From: Giardia muris
Taxonomy: Eukaryota; Fornicata; Diplomonadida; Hexamitidae
Assembly: GCA_006247105.1 (NCBI GenBank)
Contig: CM016925.1
Span: 434,001-498,000 of the forward strand
Reading direction: 5' to 3'
Length of the DNA stretch: 64,000 nt
Part shown: in pieces, positions 17,705-25,178 of the stretch
How the letters are laid out: each line of letters opens with the position of its first letter
Position numbering within the stretch: the first letter of the stretch is position 1
The notes under the pieces: generated by a model
What the model saw: only the letters and a program-made list of their open reading frames with translations
The model's database searches: none
Told to the model about the DNA's origin: nothing
Translations under genes and position numbers: made by a program

Positions 17705-18301
17705 ATGACTCGGTACGTATCCGGGGACAACGTAGAAATCACCATCAGCAATGGGAGTGTCTTCCGGGGCGTGGTCCAGGAGGCGAACGACGACTGCTAT
17801 GTCCTCACCGACGTTTTTAAGGTCGGGCAGGATGGAGTCCTCGACGCCCTTAACCAGGCTGTCCGTTTCGGGCATACCCTCATCAAGGAGATCAAAACTC
17901 CTACCCTTCCCGAGACACCAAAGCCCCGCTTCACTAGTGGGATGTTTGGCCAACAACCTGGACATAACCAACCATCTTCAAATCCTTCTGCAACAAGGAA
18001 GCAACCTAAAGGGCAAGCATCTGCAGGGTCCTTCCGTTCACGTAATGATGAGATCGCCCTTCCCTTCCCCCATGACCCTGATGATAAGGTCGATATTACG
18101 CCACTAGACCTTGAAAAGGAACGATTGGAATATCAAAGGCGTAGAGAGGATGCCATTAGGACTAACGCGATTGATCAAGGGCATGACCCGGAGGTTGCGA
18201 TCCGAGCCTTCAATAGGCAATATGACCCCTCCAGATCCTTCTTTGACAACCTTGAGCCTAATCGTCGCAACAGACGTAATGTGAAACAGAACCGTACTTG
18301 A
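17705..18301 (+). CDS. LSm14/Scd6-like RNA-granule protein with FFD box
   Basis: The N-terminal 65 residues look like a divergent LSm fold (V-S-G-D-N-V-E-I-T, then G-x-V-F-R-G-V-V, then Y-V-L-T-D-V-F). A polar Q/N/P-rich linker follows. Near the C-terminus, Y-D-P-S-R-S-F-F-D-N-L fits the FFD box (Y-x-K-x3-FFD-x-I/L) found in LSm14/RAP55/Scd6, which binds EDC4-type decapping factors. The tail is basic and Asn/Arg-rich, a substitute for an RGG tail. Family members repress translation and work with decapping enzymes and DDX6. I do not see a clear FDF motif, so this is a reduced member or an EDC3-like relative. Confidence 0.62.
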   Translation: MTRYVSGDNVEITISNGSVFRGVVQEANDDCYVLTDVFKVGQDGVLDALNQAVRFGHTLIKEIKTPTLPETPKPRFTSGMFGQQPGHNQPSSNPSATRKQPKGQASAGSFRSRNDEIALPFPHDPDDKVDITPLDLEKERLEYQRRREDAIRTNAIDQGHDPEVAIRAFNRQYDPSRSFFDNLEPNRRNRRNVKQNRT

Positions 18302-18314
18302 GAATGTAAAGAAG

Positions 18315-19670
18315 ATGAGTCAGACGAATGAAATGCATCTACCAAGCTTAATGACCGCGCCGACCACGTCTGTGGCCGTCGTTGACGTTGGGTCATATGA
18401 GACACGTGCGGGCTTATCAGGACTTGATGGACCCACATGCGTGATCCCCTCCTTCATTGTTCGCGATAGGCAACGTGGTTATCTCATCCCGGAGTATTAT
18501 CTTGGTGCGCCCACACCAGAGCGTGAGGTCCAAGCGATTGCCGAGGGTGGACGCATTGTCAACACTGATCGTTTTGATGCCTTTATGAGACACTTGTACA
18601 ATGCGGAACTGAACGGAGTACATCCAACGGCGATCTTCTTACCGCACTATACCAGCCGTAACGAGCGTGACATCTTAGCTTCGACCCTTTTCGAGAAGGA
18701 GAATATTCCAGCGCTTTATCTTGGAGATCAAGAAGCTGCTGCCGCGTATTCCTTTGGACGCGTTATGTCTTTAGTCGTTGACCTTGGTTATGGGAAGTCC
18801 ACCATATCTCCAATAGTGGATGGACAGTGCCTCAGAAAGGGAAGTCGTACTTGCTCCGTCACCGGTTCTCTTTTACTTGACATTCTGGAGAAGGAAATCT
18901 GTCACAAGTTGAAACAGATCTCTTCGAACCAAGAGATGAATGTCGCGACAGCATCTGGTGCAATGGGACCGATCATCGTGCAAGGATCTAACGTGCAATT
19001 GCTTACCAACCTTCAAATCAAACAATTCTACAATAAGGAACAGGGGACATACGAGCGTCATCTAGTGGATATGCCGTATCATTCCTATTTGGCTTACCAT
19101 CGTCAAAGGCTCCTCACAGATATCGCGCAATTCTGTCTTCAAGTCTCTCACCGAGCCATGGATACACGATTGGATTATCGCTCGATGAATGACGCTTCTA
19201 GAATGGATATTGGGTCGACCACACAGTATTTCTTACCAGACGGAAACCACGTCGGTATGGGCTTCATGTCCACACTCATCCCTGAAACGTTCTTCAATAC
19301 TCAACTTCTTCATGATACATTTGGAGTTACTGTTCTAGATACCACCTCTCTTCAGATGCATATTCAACAAGCCATCTTAGCTCTTCCTGACTCCGTACAA
19401 GGAGAATTGGCTGGTAACCTCGTCGTCACAGGTGGTGTCAGCAGTGTCGGCGGCCTTCATAGTAGACTCAAGGCGGAGTTGGATGCAGCACTCCCCTCAA
19501 TCCTCAAGGTCCGCTTACATACCTCTACCGCTACACAGGCTTCACGTCGGTTCGCAGTCTGGCAAGGAGGTAACGTCCTTTGTAGTCTTAGCACCTTCCC
19601 ATACTTCTGGGTCAGTCGGTCCGAATACGACGAGTTCGGAGTTGGAATCCTAGAACGAAGAAGACTATGA
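18315..19670 (+). CDS. Actin-related protein, possibly Arp4-like
   Basis: Actin-fold motifs are visible: phosphate-1 V-D-V-G-S-Y-E-T-R-A-G (24-34), phosphate-2 V-V-D-L-G-Y-G-K-S-T, and the adenosine motif V-V-T-G-G-V-S-S-V-G-G-L near residue 375. Length is 451 aa against 375 for actin, with an insertion around residues 190-240. The G-S-Y-x-x-R-A-G-x-S-G form of phosphate-1 and the following I-P-S-F resemble nuclear Arp4/BAF53 (chromatin remodelling and NuA4), but subtype is uncertain. The initial ATG at 18315 follows AAGAAG; a second Met at residue 7 is also possible. The gene starts 13 bp after the LSm14-like stop. Confidence 0.82.
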   Translation: MSQTNEMHLPSLMTAPTTSVAVVDVGSYETRAGLSGLDGPTCVIPSFIVRDRQRGYLIPEYYLGAPTPEREVQAIAEGGRIVNTDRFDAFMRHLYNAELNGVHPTAIFLPHYTSRNERDILASTLFEKENIPALYLGDQEAAAAYSFGRVMSLVVDLGYGKSTISPIVDGQCLRKGSRTCSVTGSLLLDILEKEICHKLKQISSNQEMNVATASGAMGPIIVQGSNVQLLTNLQIKQFYNKEQGTYERHLVDMPYHSYLAYHRQRLLTDIAQFCLQVSHRAMDTRLDYRSMNDASRMDIGSTTQYFLPDGNHVGMGFMSTLIPETFFNTQLLHDTFGVTVLDTTSLQMHIQQAILALPDSVQGELAGNLVVTGGVSSVGGLHSRLKAELDAALPSILKVRLHTSTATQASRRFAVWQGGNVLCSLSTFPYFWVSRSEYDEFGVGILERRRL

Positions 19671-19699
19671 CCCACCCTCCCTTCTCATCCTCCTTACCC

Positions 19700-19712
19700 T
19701 TCACTTAGTGAA
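19700..19712. terminator. Palindromic bidirectional polyadenylation signal
   Basis: TTCACT-T-AGTGAA is a perfect palindrome round one T. The plus strand reads AGTGAAC (19707-19713), serving the actin-related gene; the minus strand reads AGTGAAG for uL14 and overlaps its stop codon. Confidence 0.65.
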
Positions 19713-20133
19713 CAGACTCGGCAGTCGTCGAGATCTTCGGCCACCTATCCGCCGCCTCCTTCGCGACGGGCCCAGAGATCGACGAGCCCTTCAACTCCCC
19801 TTTAGGGTTGATAATCACTCCCGCATTATCCTGGAAGTAGATCCAAACCCCATCCTTGCGACGCCAAAGCTTACGCTGACGAACGACGACCGCGGGGGTG
19901 ACTTTTCTACGGAGCTCGGGCTTTCCGTCACGCCCAACAGTGATCAGGATCATATCGCCAACCGAGGCTTGAGGGAAACGATTGAGATGTCCCTTCCAGT
20001 TCTTCACGGCGATGACGTTCAAGGACTTCGCGCCCGAGTTGTCTGCGCAGTTGATGACCGCCCCGACCGGGAGCCCACAAGAGATGCGGAACTTGCTACC
20101 AAGTCCACCAGTTCTTCCCCGCTTAGATGCCAT
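19705..20133 (-). CDS. RPL23: 60S ribosomal protein uL14 (L23)
   Basis: Full-length 142-residue uL14. Signature stretches are [15 protein letters not shown] near residue 24, [13 protein letters not shown]-x-P-A-V-V-V-R-Q near 77, and [18 protein letters not shown] near 98. It sits at the subunit interface of the large subunit. The start is the only plausible ATG. It converges on the actin-related gene. Confidence 0.97.
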   Translation of the reverse strand: MASKRGRTGGLGSKFRISCGLPVGAVINCADNSGAKSLNVIAVKNWKGHLNRFPQASVGDMILITVGRDGKPELRRKVTPAVVVRQRKLWRRKDGVWIYFQDNAGVIINPKGELKGSSISGPVAKEAADRWPKISTTAESVH

Positions 20134-20334
20134 AACACTTCACTCATCCTTCACCATTTAGTCTCCAAATGCGTTTTGAATTCGTTCGGGCCGGAAGCGT
20201 TGTTTCTTCTGATATAGAAGAGTACGTCGTATTTGACATGAAGATCTTCGTATCGTTGAGCCCTTCCATGTGCTTAGATACGTAGGGTAGTAAGCAGATA
20301 ATAGGGGAGATATCTCCCTCATGGCGGAAAGAAA

Positions 20335-20652
20335 ATGCAAACCATAGTCCCTAGTGGGTCACCTACTGGATCATTACCCCCACGTCCTATTGAGAAGAAT
20401 GAACGGAAGACACTCCCCTATATGACCAAGTTCGAACGTGCACGAGTCTTAGGAACACGGGCACAACAGTTATCTCTTGGAGCACCAACGACACTTCAAC
20501 GTACGGAGAAGGGTGGCCATCTTGATTCGATCCTTCTGGCCGAGATGGAAATCAACCGTGGTGTGGTCCCAATCATTGTCCGTCGATATCTCTCAGATGG
20601 AACCTATGAGGATTGGTCTATTAACGAGTTTCAAAACTTCTGTGCCTTTTAA
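20335..20652 (+). CDS. RPB6: RNA polymerase subunit RPB6, copy A
   Basis: A 105-residue RPB6 (omega homologue), shared by RNA polymerases I, II and III in most eukaryotes. The core [16 protein letters not shown] is followed by Q-Q-L-S-x-G-A and the C-terminal motif [18 protein letters not shown]. The N-terminal acidic tail of yeast and human RPB6 is absent; here it is about 28 residues, basic and Pro-rich. The ATG follows GAAA. Its TAA stop shares its last A with the ATG of a second RPB6 gene. Confidence 0.95.
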   Translation: MQTIVPSGSPTGSLPPRPIEKNERKTLPYMTKFERARVLGTRAQQLSLGAPTTLQRTEKGGHLDSILLAEMEINRGVVPIIVRRYLSDGTYEDWSINEFQNFCAF

Positions 20653-20984
20653 TGAACCAGAAGGATACTTCAAGAACTGCCTCTCTGGTCGTCGAGACTG
20701 GGAAGCCAACGGGTCGTGAGCGTCCACGGCCAGCAGATGTACGTCGAACACCGCCCTATTTGACTAGGTATGAACAGGCTAGGGTCCTTGGGGCACGAGC
20801 ATATCAATTGTCGATGGGTGCCGCGACGACCTTAACAAGCGTCGAGAAGGGTGGACATCTTGACCCTCTTGTCCTTGCTCGTCGAGAGCTGGATAATGGC
20901 GACATCCCAATCATCATTCGTCGATACCTTCCCGATGGAACTTATGAGGATTGGTCTGTTCCCGAGTTGCAAGTCATCAACTGA
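20652..20984 (+). CDS. RPB6: RNA polymerase subunit RPB6, copy B (tandem paralogue)
   Basis: A second RPB6 of 110 residues directly after copy A, overlapping by one base (TAATG). The core [16 protein letters not shown] and tail [19 protein letters not shown] are intact. By eye the two copies are similar along their cores but clearly diverged (for example T-K-F-E-R-A against T-R-Y-E-Q-A, and different extensions), so this is not a recent sequencing or assembly copy. No other Met precedes the conserved core, so the start is fixed. Trypanosomatids are known to have two RPB6 forms with different polymerase use, and the same could hold here. Confidence 0.94.
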   Translation: MNQKDTSRTASLVVETGKPTGRERPRPADVRRTPPYLTRYEQARVLGARAYQLSMGAATTLTSVEKGGHLDPLVLARRELDNGDIPIIIRRYLPDGTYEDWSVPELQVIN

Positions 20985-21023
20985 TATACGACGTGTGAGC
21001 CTGGGCCTGCACCTGTGACTTTG

Positions 21024-21290
21024 TCATGCATTTTCGGCCTCTTTCCCATGGCTGAATAGTGGGCTCTCAGATAAAGTTAGTGTGATTGTGGGTGGGTCTA
21101 ATCGTAGGTCTGGCTTCTCGGTCGTCGGAGTCACCTCGGTGGGCTGGCGTGGTCCCACACGTTTGATGCAACCGTTCCCAGGCTGATTAGTAAGTTGGAA
21201 AACCACGTGTGAATCCTCAACCGAGTAGTCGACCCCACGCGCATGCACAGATGAGGCCACTGGGGTCCATACCGTACTTTGGGTTAGCAT
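21024..21290 (-). CDS. Possible small hypothetical protein, 88 aa
   Basis: This fills the only sizeable gap between RPB6 copy B and CFAP52. The ATG at 21290 has an A/T-rich context (GTAAATAATG) like real starts nearby, and the frame spans almost the whole gap. The sequence is not low-complexity and has no family resemblance, signal or membrane span. It could be a small gene or chance. Nothing else is seen in 20985-21327. Confidence 0.35.
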   Translation of the reverse strand: MLTQSTVWTPVASSVHARGVDYSVEDSHVVFQLTNQPGNGCIKRVGPRQPTEVTPTTEKPDLRLDPPTITLTLSESPLFSHGKEAENA

Positions 21291-21327
21291 TATTTACGAT
21301 GAGGGTTGCGAGCTTTAGGCATCGTAG

Positions 21328-23175
21328 TCACAATATGGACCATACGAGGGCACAACCGTCGTCATCCATCGTACAGAGCCATTGCTCGGAACACACGAGA
21401 GAATGCAGATTACTATCGACGGCATGGGCGGGGATCTCTTCTACAAGCTCAAGAGCATGTGTAAGGATGTAGAGAGTGCCCGTCTCACTCCCCGCGAAGA
21501 TATAACGAGTATTATGCGTCACTGCTGTCATTCTAACTCCTAATTCGAGCTTCCCAACTAGTTTGCGTTTTGGAACATCAACTAAGGCGAGGGAACGTCC
21601 ACTGGCAATGGCACAAATGTCACCAAGCATCGTCATATCTCTAATTGGGCCTTCCGCCTGATAATCAGCTACGCGGATACCACCACGAGAAGCAATGATG
21701 AACCTATCTTCAGAAGCGGAGACAATGGCGCCATCCTTTGTTGGGAAGAGAGCTGTAACTGCTAAAGTGTGCTCCTTGTGGTTGGTCACCATCTTTCTAG
21801 ACCGCAGGTCCCATTCACGAACGTCCCCATGTGAACCTCCAGTCAATATCTTTGTCCGTTGGCCGTAAAGGGCCGTTAACCCAATACGATCGGCTCCATC
21901 GATCGTTGCTAGCTTATCTCCGGTCTCGATGTCGTAGATCAAAAGATTTCCATCGGTACACCCCACTAGGATCTGAATGTCATTGATGCACGTGATGGAT
22001 GGGACGCTTGGTGTCGTATAGATTGTTAAGCCTGGGAAGAAGTTCTGGAGGTCCCAAATACGGACGGTACAATCCTTGGCTACTGAGACGAGAATTCCCT
22101 CGGCCCCATCTCCAATGAAACAAGCACTAGTGACCGGCTTCGTATGATTCTCTGAAACCGGAACCGAGGTGTACGTATCAGCATCGGGACTGATGAGTAG
22201 AATGAGCCCTGTGTTGATTCCTGCAAGGATCCTACCATCCTTATCAGCCGCTAGGTTCGTCACTTGGCCTGGTATTGTCAAGGTCGCCAAGACGGTCCAA
22301 TTGGTCCCTTGTCCCTTCACAATGGTGATAAAGCCATGTCCGCCAGCCACTATCGTCTCGTTGAACATCTCATAGCTCTCATATGTGCTATAAACGGGCC
22401 TAGCCTGTGACGTCGCAGCATGTGGGAGAATAGTGATACAATCTATTGGCGTCCCATGTGGAAGTACCGTCGTACTAAGGAGAGTATTACGAATGGCATC
22501 GATGACAAGAAGCTCGCTCGTCGTGGTCCCTGCCACGAGTAGGGAGCGGTCACGCAAGCAATGCGCGACGTCACTTGCAATCTTCCTACCACCAGTCCCA
22601 AGAACCGTATGACTAAGAGTTGAGCTTTCAGGATCGAAGGTAAAAGCAACTGCAGACCCGGTGGTCGTCAAGCCAACAAGATTGTAGAGTGCTAGACGTC
22701 GCCCACGTTCATCACAGATGCGCGCTCCAAAAACCAACGTGGTGAGCTCAAAATCATTCAGACGACGTCGACAAACGATGTCGAACGAGGCCGCCTCTGA
22801 GACGAAGACTGTCTTGTCGGCTGCACCATAGGACGCGTAGAAAAGGCCATCAGCGCTGTATGTCGCTGAGGCCACGCCAAAGTCATGCTCGGAAAACCTG
22901 AATTTCAAGGACTCTTCCTCTAAGTCCCATAGACAAACGTCGGAGTCGTCTCCCTCTTCGGCACTGATCAGAGTGTTACTCGTCGGATCAAGGGCAAGGT
23001 AGCTAATGGGGGCGACGTGCCCGCGAAGGATGGTTTGGTTCTCAGGATCTGTTAGAGATGAGATTATAATCGTACGTCCAGCACTATAGATGCACCGCTC
23101 CCCGTCCGGATGGAAGAGAAGGGTATGGGGGCGATTGGGGTTGAAGCCCAGGACGCGGCGCAATTGGAGCGACAT
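21328..23175 (-). CDS. CFAP52: WD40 flagellar protein CFAP52 (WDR16)
   Basis: A 615-residue protein built of WD40 repeats that fill it from end to end, as in CFAP52 (about 620 aa, two beta-propellers). The start L-x-x-V-L-G-F-N matches the family's opening, and the sequence D-R-I-G-L-T-A-L, then G-G-S-H-G-D-V-R-E-W, then K-E-H-T-L-A-V-T-A-L follows the order of the CFAP52 C-terminal propeller. The protein is a microtubule inner protein of doublet microtubules in the axoneme. An alternative is another ciliary WD protein of similar length, but this order fits CFAP52 best. The minus-strand ATG lies 34 bp from the GYF gene stop. Confidence 0.8.
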   Translation of the reverse strand: MSLQLRRVLGFNPNRPHTLLFHPDGERCIYSAGRTIIISSLTDPENQTILRGHVAPISYLALDPTSNTLISAEEGDDSDVCLWDLEEESLKFRFSEHDFGVASATYSADGLFYASYGAADKTVFVSEAASFDIVCRRRLNDFELTTLVFGARICDERGRRLALYNLVGLTTTGSAVAFTFDPESSTLSHTVLGTGGRKIASDVAHCLRDRSLLVAGTTTSELLVIDAIRNTLLSTTVLPHGTPIDCITILPHAATSQARPVYSTYESYEMFNETIVAGGHGFITIVKGQGTNWTVLATLTIPGQVTNLAADKDGRILAGINTGLILLISPDADTYTSVPVSENHTKPVTSACFIGDGAEGILVSVAKDCTVRIWDLQNFFPGLTIYTTPSVPSITCINDIQILVGCTDGNLLIYDIETGDKLATIDGADRIGLTALYGQRTKILTGGSHGDVREWDLRSRKMVTNHKEHTLAVTALFPTKDGAIVSASEDRFIIASRGGIRVADYQAEGPIRDMTMLGDICAIASGRSLALVDVPKRKLVGKLELGVRMTAVTHNTRYIFAGSETGTLYILTHALELVEEIPAHAVDSNLHSLVCSEQWLCTMDDDGCALVWSIL

Positions 23176-23209
23176 CCTGATACACTCTATTTATATTCAC
23201 ATACGAAAG

Positions 23210-24166
23210 CTAGGGTAAAATGAAGGACGGAGGGATCGAGAAGGGGCTATAACCGCGCGCAAGCGCGTCGGCCCACCTGTCCGTCAAGCCTATGAATCGC
23301 TCGTCATATCCGTGGAGGCGGATGGGCAGCGTATTCGGGAGCTGATTGTTATCATACCACTGGCGCATATTCGACTGGGAGAAGGGGCCGCGAACGACAT
23401 TGGTCGGGTCCAAGTACTCCCAATAAAGCTCGCGCTGCGCCACCAGCGTGCGTGGAAACTGAGGAACGGCAGTAGGGAAGCCGGAGGGAACGAATGATTG
23501 GAACCCTATGCCTGGATAGGGCACAATGGAAATTCCCATCTGCCCAGACCTTGGAATTGCACCGACAAGTGGGACGGAACTATAGGAGATGGTTGGCTGT
23601 GGTGCCGCAACTGCCGTCGGATAGGTTGTCCCTTTCGCCGAGCTGAGCCTATCAAGGACGTCGTCGAGCTGCTCACCTTCGGGATTGGGCGAAGATGATT
23701 GTGGCTGCGTACCGGGAACAATCTCAATCGAAAGAGCCGCCGAGGTGGGACTCGGGTTGCTTGTGCTAGCAGGGGCTCCAGGAGCCCTAGGTGCCTCTTC
23801 CTTCTGTAGAAGGTCGGCAATATCAATGACGGAGACTGGAGGGGCTCCAGCCTGGACACGGAAGTCTGGACAAAGGATTGCTTCGAACGAATCTGTATCT
23901 GCGGGTGTGTCCCAGGTGACCACCTCCTCAACATGCCCGGGCTCACGCCGTAGGGTGTGCTGTTTCGGCTGCGCCTGCTGGCGTCGGGCGGGACGGTTGA
24001 CCGGCCGGATTGCGTCTCGTAGGTTTTCCGCCGCGTCCACGGTCAAGGTGAGCTGGATCGGCTCGTCAAGGAAGGGGAGGCGGGTGTTCTGGCGCAGCTT
24101 TAGGACGGCCTCGGGGGGTGGCCGGCAGATCTCGAAGACACTCAATACCTCTGCTAGCGAACGCAT
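23210..24166 (-). CDS. GYF-domain protein
   Basis: I use the ATG at 24166, which follows five A residues; the longer frame would begin with GTG. Residues about 255-310 form a GYF domain: Y-W-E-Y-L-D near its start, then G-P-F-S-Q-S-N-M-R-Q-W-Y with the diagnostic GPF, Met and Trp. The following L-P-x-x-L-P-I-R replaces the usual G-Y-F. GYF domains bind Pro-rich ligands, and family members act in splicing (CD2BP2) or translational repression (GIGYF/Smy2). The middle 150 residues are Pro/Ser/Ala-rich and disordered. The N-terminal 80 residues have no known fold. The next gene upstream encodes a very Pro-rich protein, a possible but unproven partner. Confidence 0.72.
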   Translation of the reverse strand: MRSLAEVLSVFEICRPPPEAVLKLRQNTRLPFLDEPIQLTLTVDAAENLRDAIRPVNRPARRQQAQPKQHTLRREPGHVEEVVTWDTPADTDSFEAILCPDFRVQAGAPPVSVIDIADLLQKEEAPRAPGAPASTSNPSPTSAALSIEIVPGTQPQSSSPNPEGEQLDDVLDRLSSAKGTTYPTAVAAPQPTISYSSVPLVGAIPRSGQMGISIVPYPGIGFQSFVPSGFPTAVPQFPRTLVAQRELYWEYLDPTNVVRGPFSQSNMRQWYDNNQLPNTLPIRLHGYDERFIGLTDRWADALARGYSPFSIPPSFILP

Positions 24167-24203
24167 TTTTATCAGCACTTCGAATAGATCGAAGCATCAC
24201 GGT

Positions 24204-25079
24204 TCACTTTCCGAGAAGCTCATGAGCGCAGTAGTCAAAGGCGCACTTGGCCTTGATTGCCTCCAGCTGCCGCAAGGCGTCGGCCGTTCCGACCGCATCT
24301 GCACGGGCGAGCCCACGAATCTTGAACCAGGAGACCGCATCCTTCTTGAGGAGGGCCTGACGCACCTTCTCCTGCCGAAGCTCCTGTGCTGCCCTATTCG
24401 CCGCGCATTCCTTCCGAAAGCGTTCAACGAAAGCCTCGCGGTACTCGACGCCTTGCCGCAACAAGACTGCTTTAGCAGCCTCTTGGTTCTTATCCTGAAG
24501 TGCCTGGAAGGCACGGAATTTGACTTCGTTCTCGCGTGCCGCCGTATTGTCTCGGGAATAATGAATGACTACGCTTGGATCGGAGATGGCCTCCTCATAG
24601 CTGGGGTGCAGTTGGGTCTTCGTTGGCAACGGCCCATATGTTGCCAATGTGCCTGGAAGGGTCATGGGCGGTCCACGCGCCTGTGGCAAAATAGCTTGCT
24701 GAACAACAACGGTGGATGGCTGTGGTGGTTGCGATGGCTGTGACGGGAATACAGGTTGGACTGGGATAGGGGCTGGGGTAGGCTTAGAGAGAGGGGATTC
24801 CTCTTGCGCGTAGACCGTTAAACTCGGCTCCACCACCGGCTGCATTGACGGTGGTGGTACTGAGATGGAGGGTACAACGGCTACCGGTCCTGGTGGCGCT
24901 ACCTCAAATCCGAAAGGATCAACTGATGGCTGGGGTCCGTTGGGTATCGGCGGGGGGATTGAAGCTGGAACCATAGGCCCGGAGGCGGAAGGATCTCCAA
25001 AGCCGAACAGAGCCTCTTCCGTCGAGGCGGACTGAGTCGCCGGGATGGAGGGCTCATCGAACCCGAACATGAAGGCCAT
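24204..25079 (-). CDS. Pro-rich protein with F-G-F repeats, possible clathrin light-chain analogue
   Basis: A 291-residue protein. The N-terminal 60 residues hold three F-G-F-type motifs (M-F-G-F-D-E-P, L-F-G-F-G-D-P, D-P-F-G-F), similar to the D-P-F/NPF-like peptides of endocytic adaptors. Residues 40-150 are strongly Pro-rich. Residues about 170-285 are a charged helical region, likely a coiled coil (A-Q-E-L-R-Q-E-K-V-R-Q-A-L-L). An acidic/Pro-rich head with a helical tail is the general design of clathrin light chains, and Giardia has a diverged one, but no signature is strong enough to be sure. The ATG follows TTTAAAAAG. Confidence 0.6.
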   Translation of the reverse strand: MAFMFGFDEPSIPATQSASTEEALFGFGDPSASGPMVPASIPPPIPNGPQPSVDPFGFEVAPPGPVAVVPSISVPPPSMQPVVEPSLTVYAQEESPLSKPTPAPIPVQPVFPSQPSQPPQPSTVVVQQAILPQARGPPMTLPGTLATYGPLPTKTQLHPSYEEAISDPSVVIHYSRDNTAARENEVKFRAFQALQDKNQEAAKAVLLRQGVEYREAFVERFRKECAANRAAQELRQEKVRQALLKKDAVSWFKIRGLARADAVGTADALRQLEAIKAKCAFDYCAHELLGK

Positions 25080-25178
25080 CTTTTTAAATAAGCACTACCC
25101 ATCCATGACATAGTGCGATGGAGACGTCTCAATATCGTTAGTTGGCGTCCTTGGGGTACGCCAAAATCCTAGGAAAAA
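25080..25178. promoter_or_regulatory. Divergent start region, 99 bp
   Basis: The ATGs of the FGF-repeat gene (minus) and DRC11 (plus) are 99 bp apart. Both are preceded by A-rich runs (TTTAAAAAG and GGAAAAA). Confidence 0.5.
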
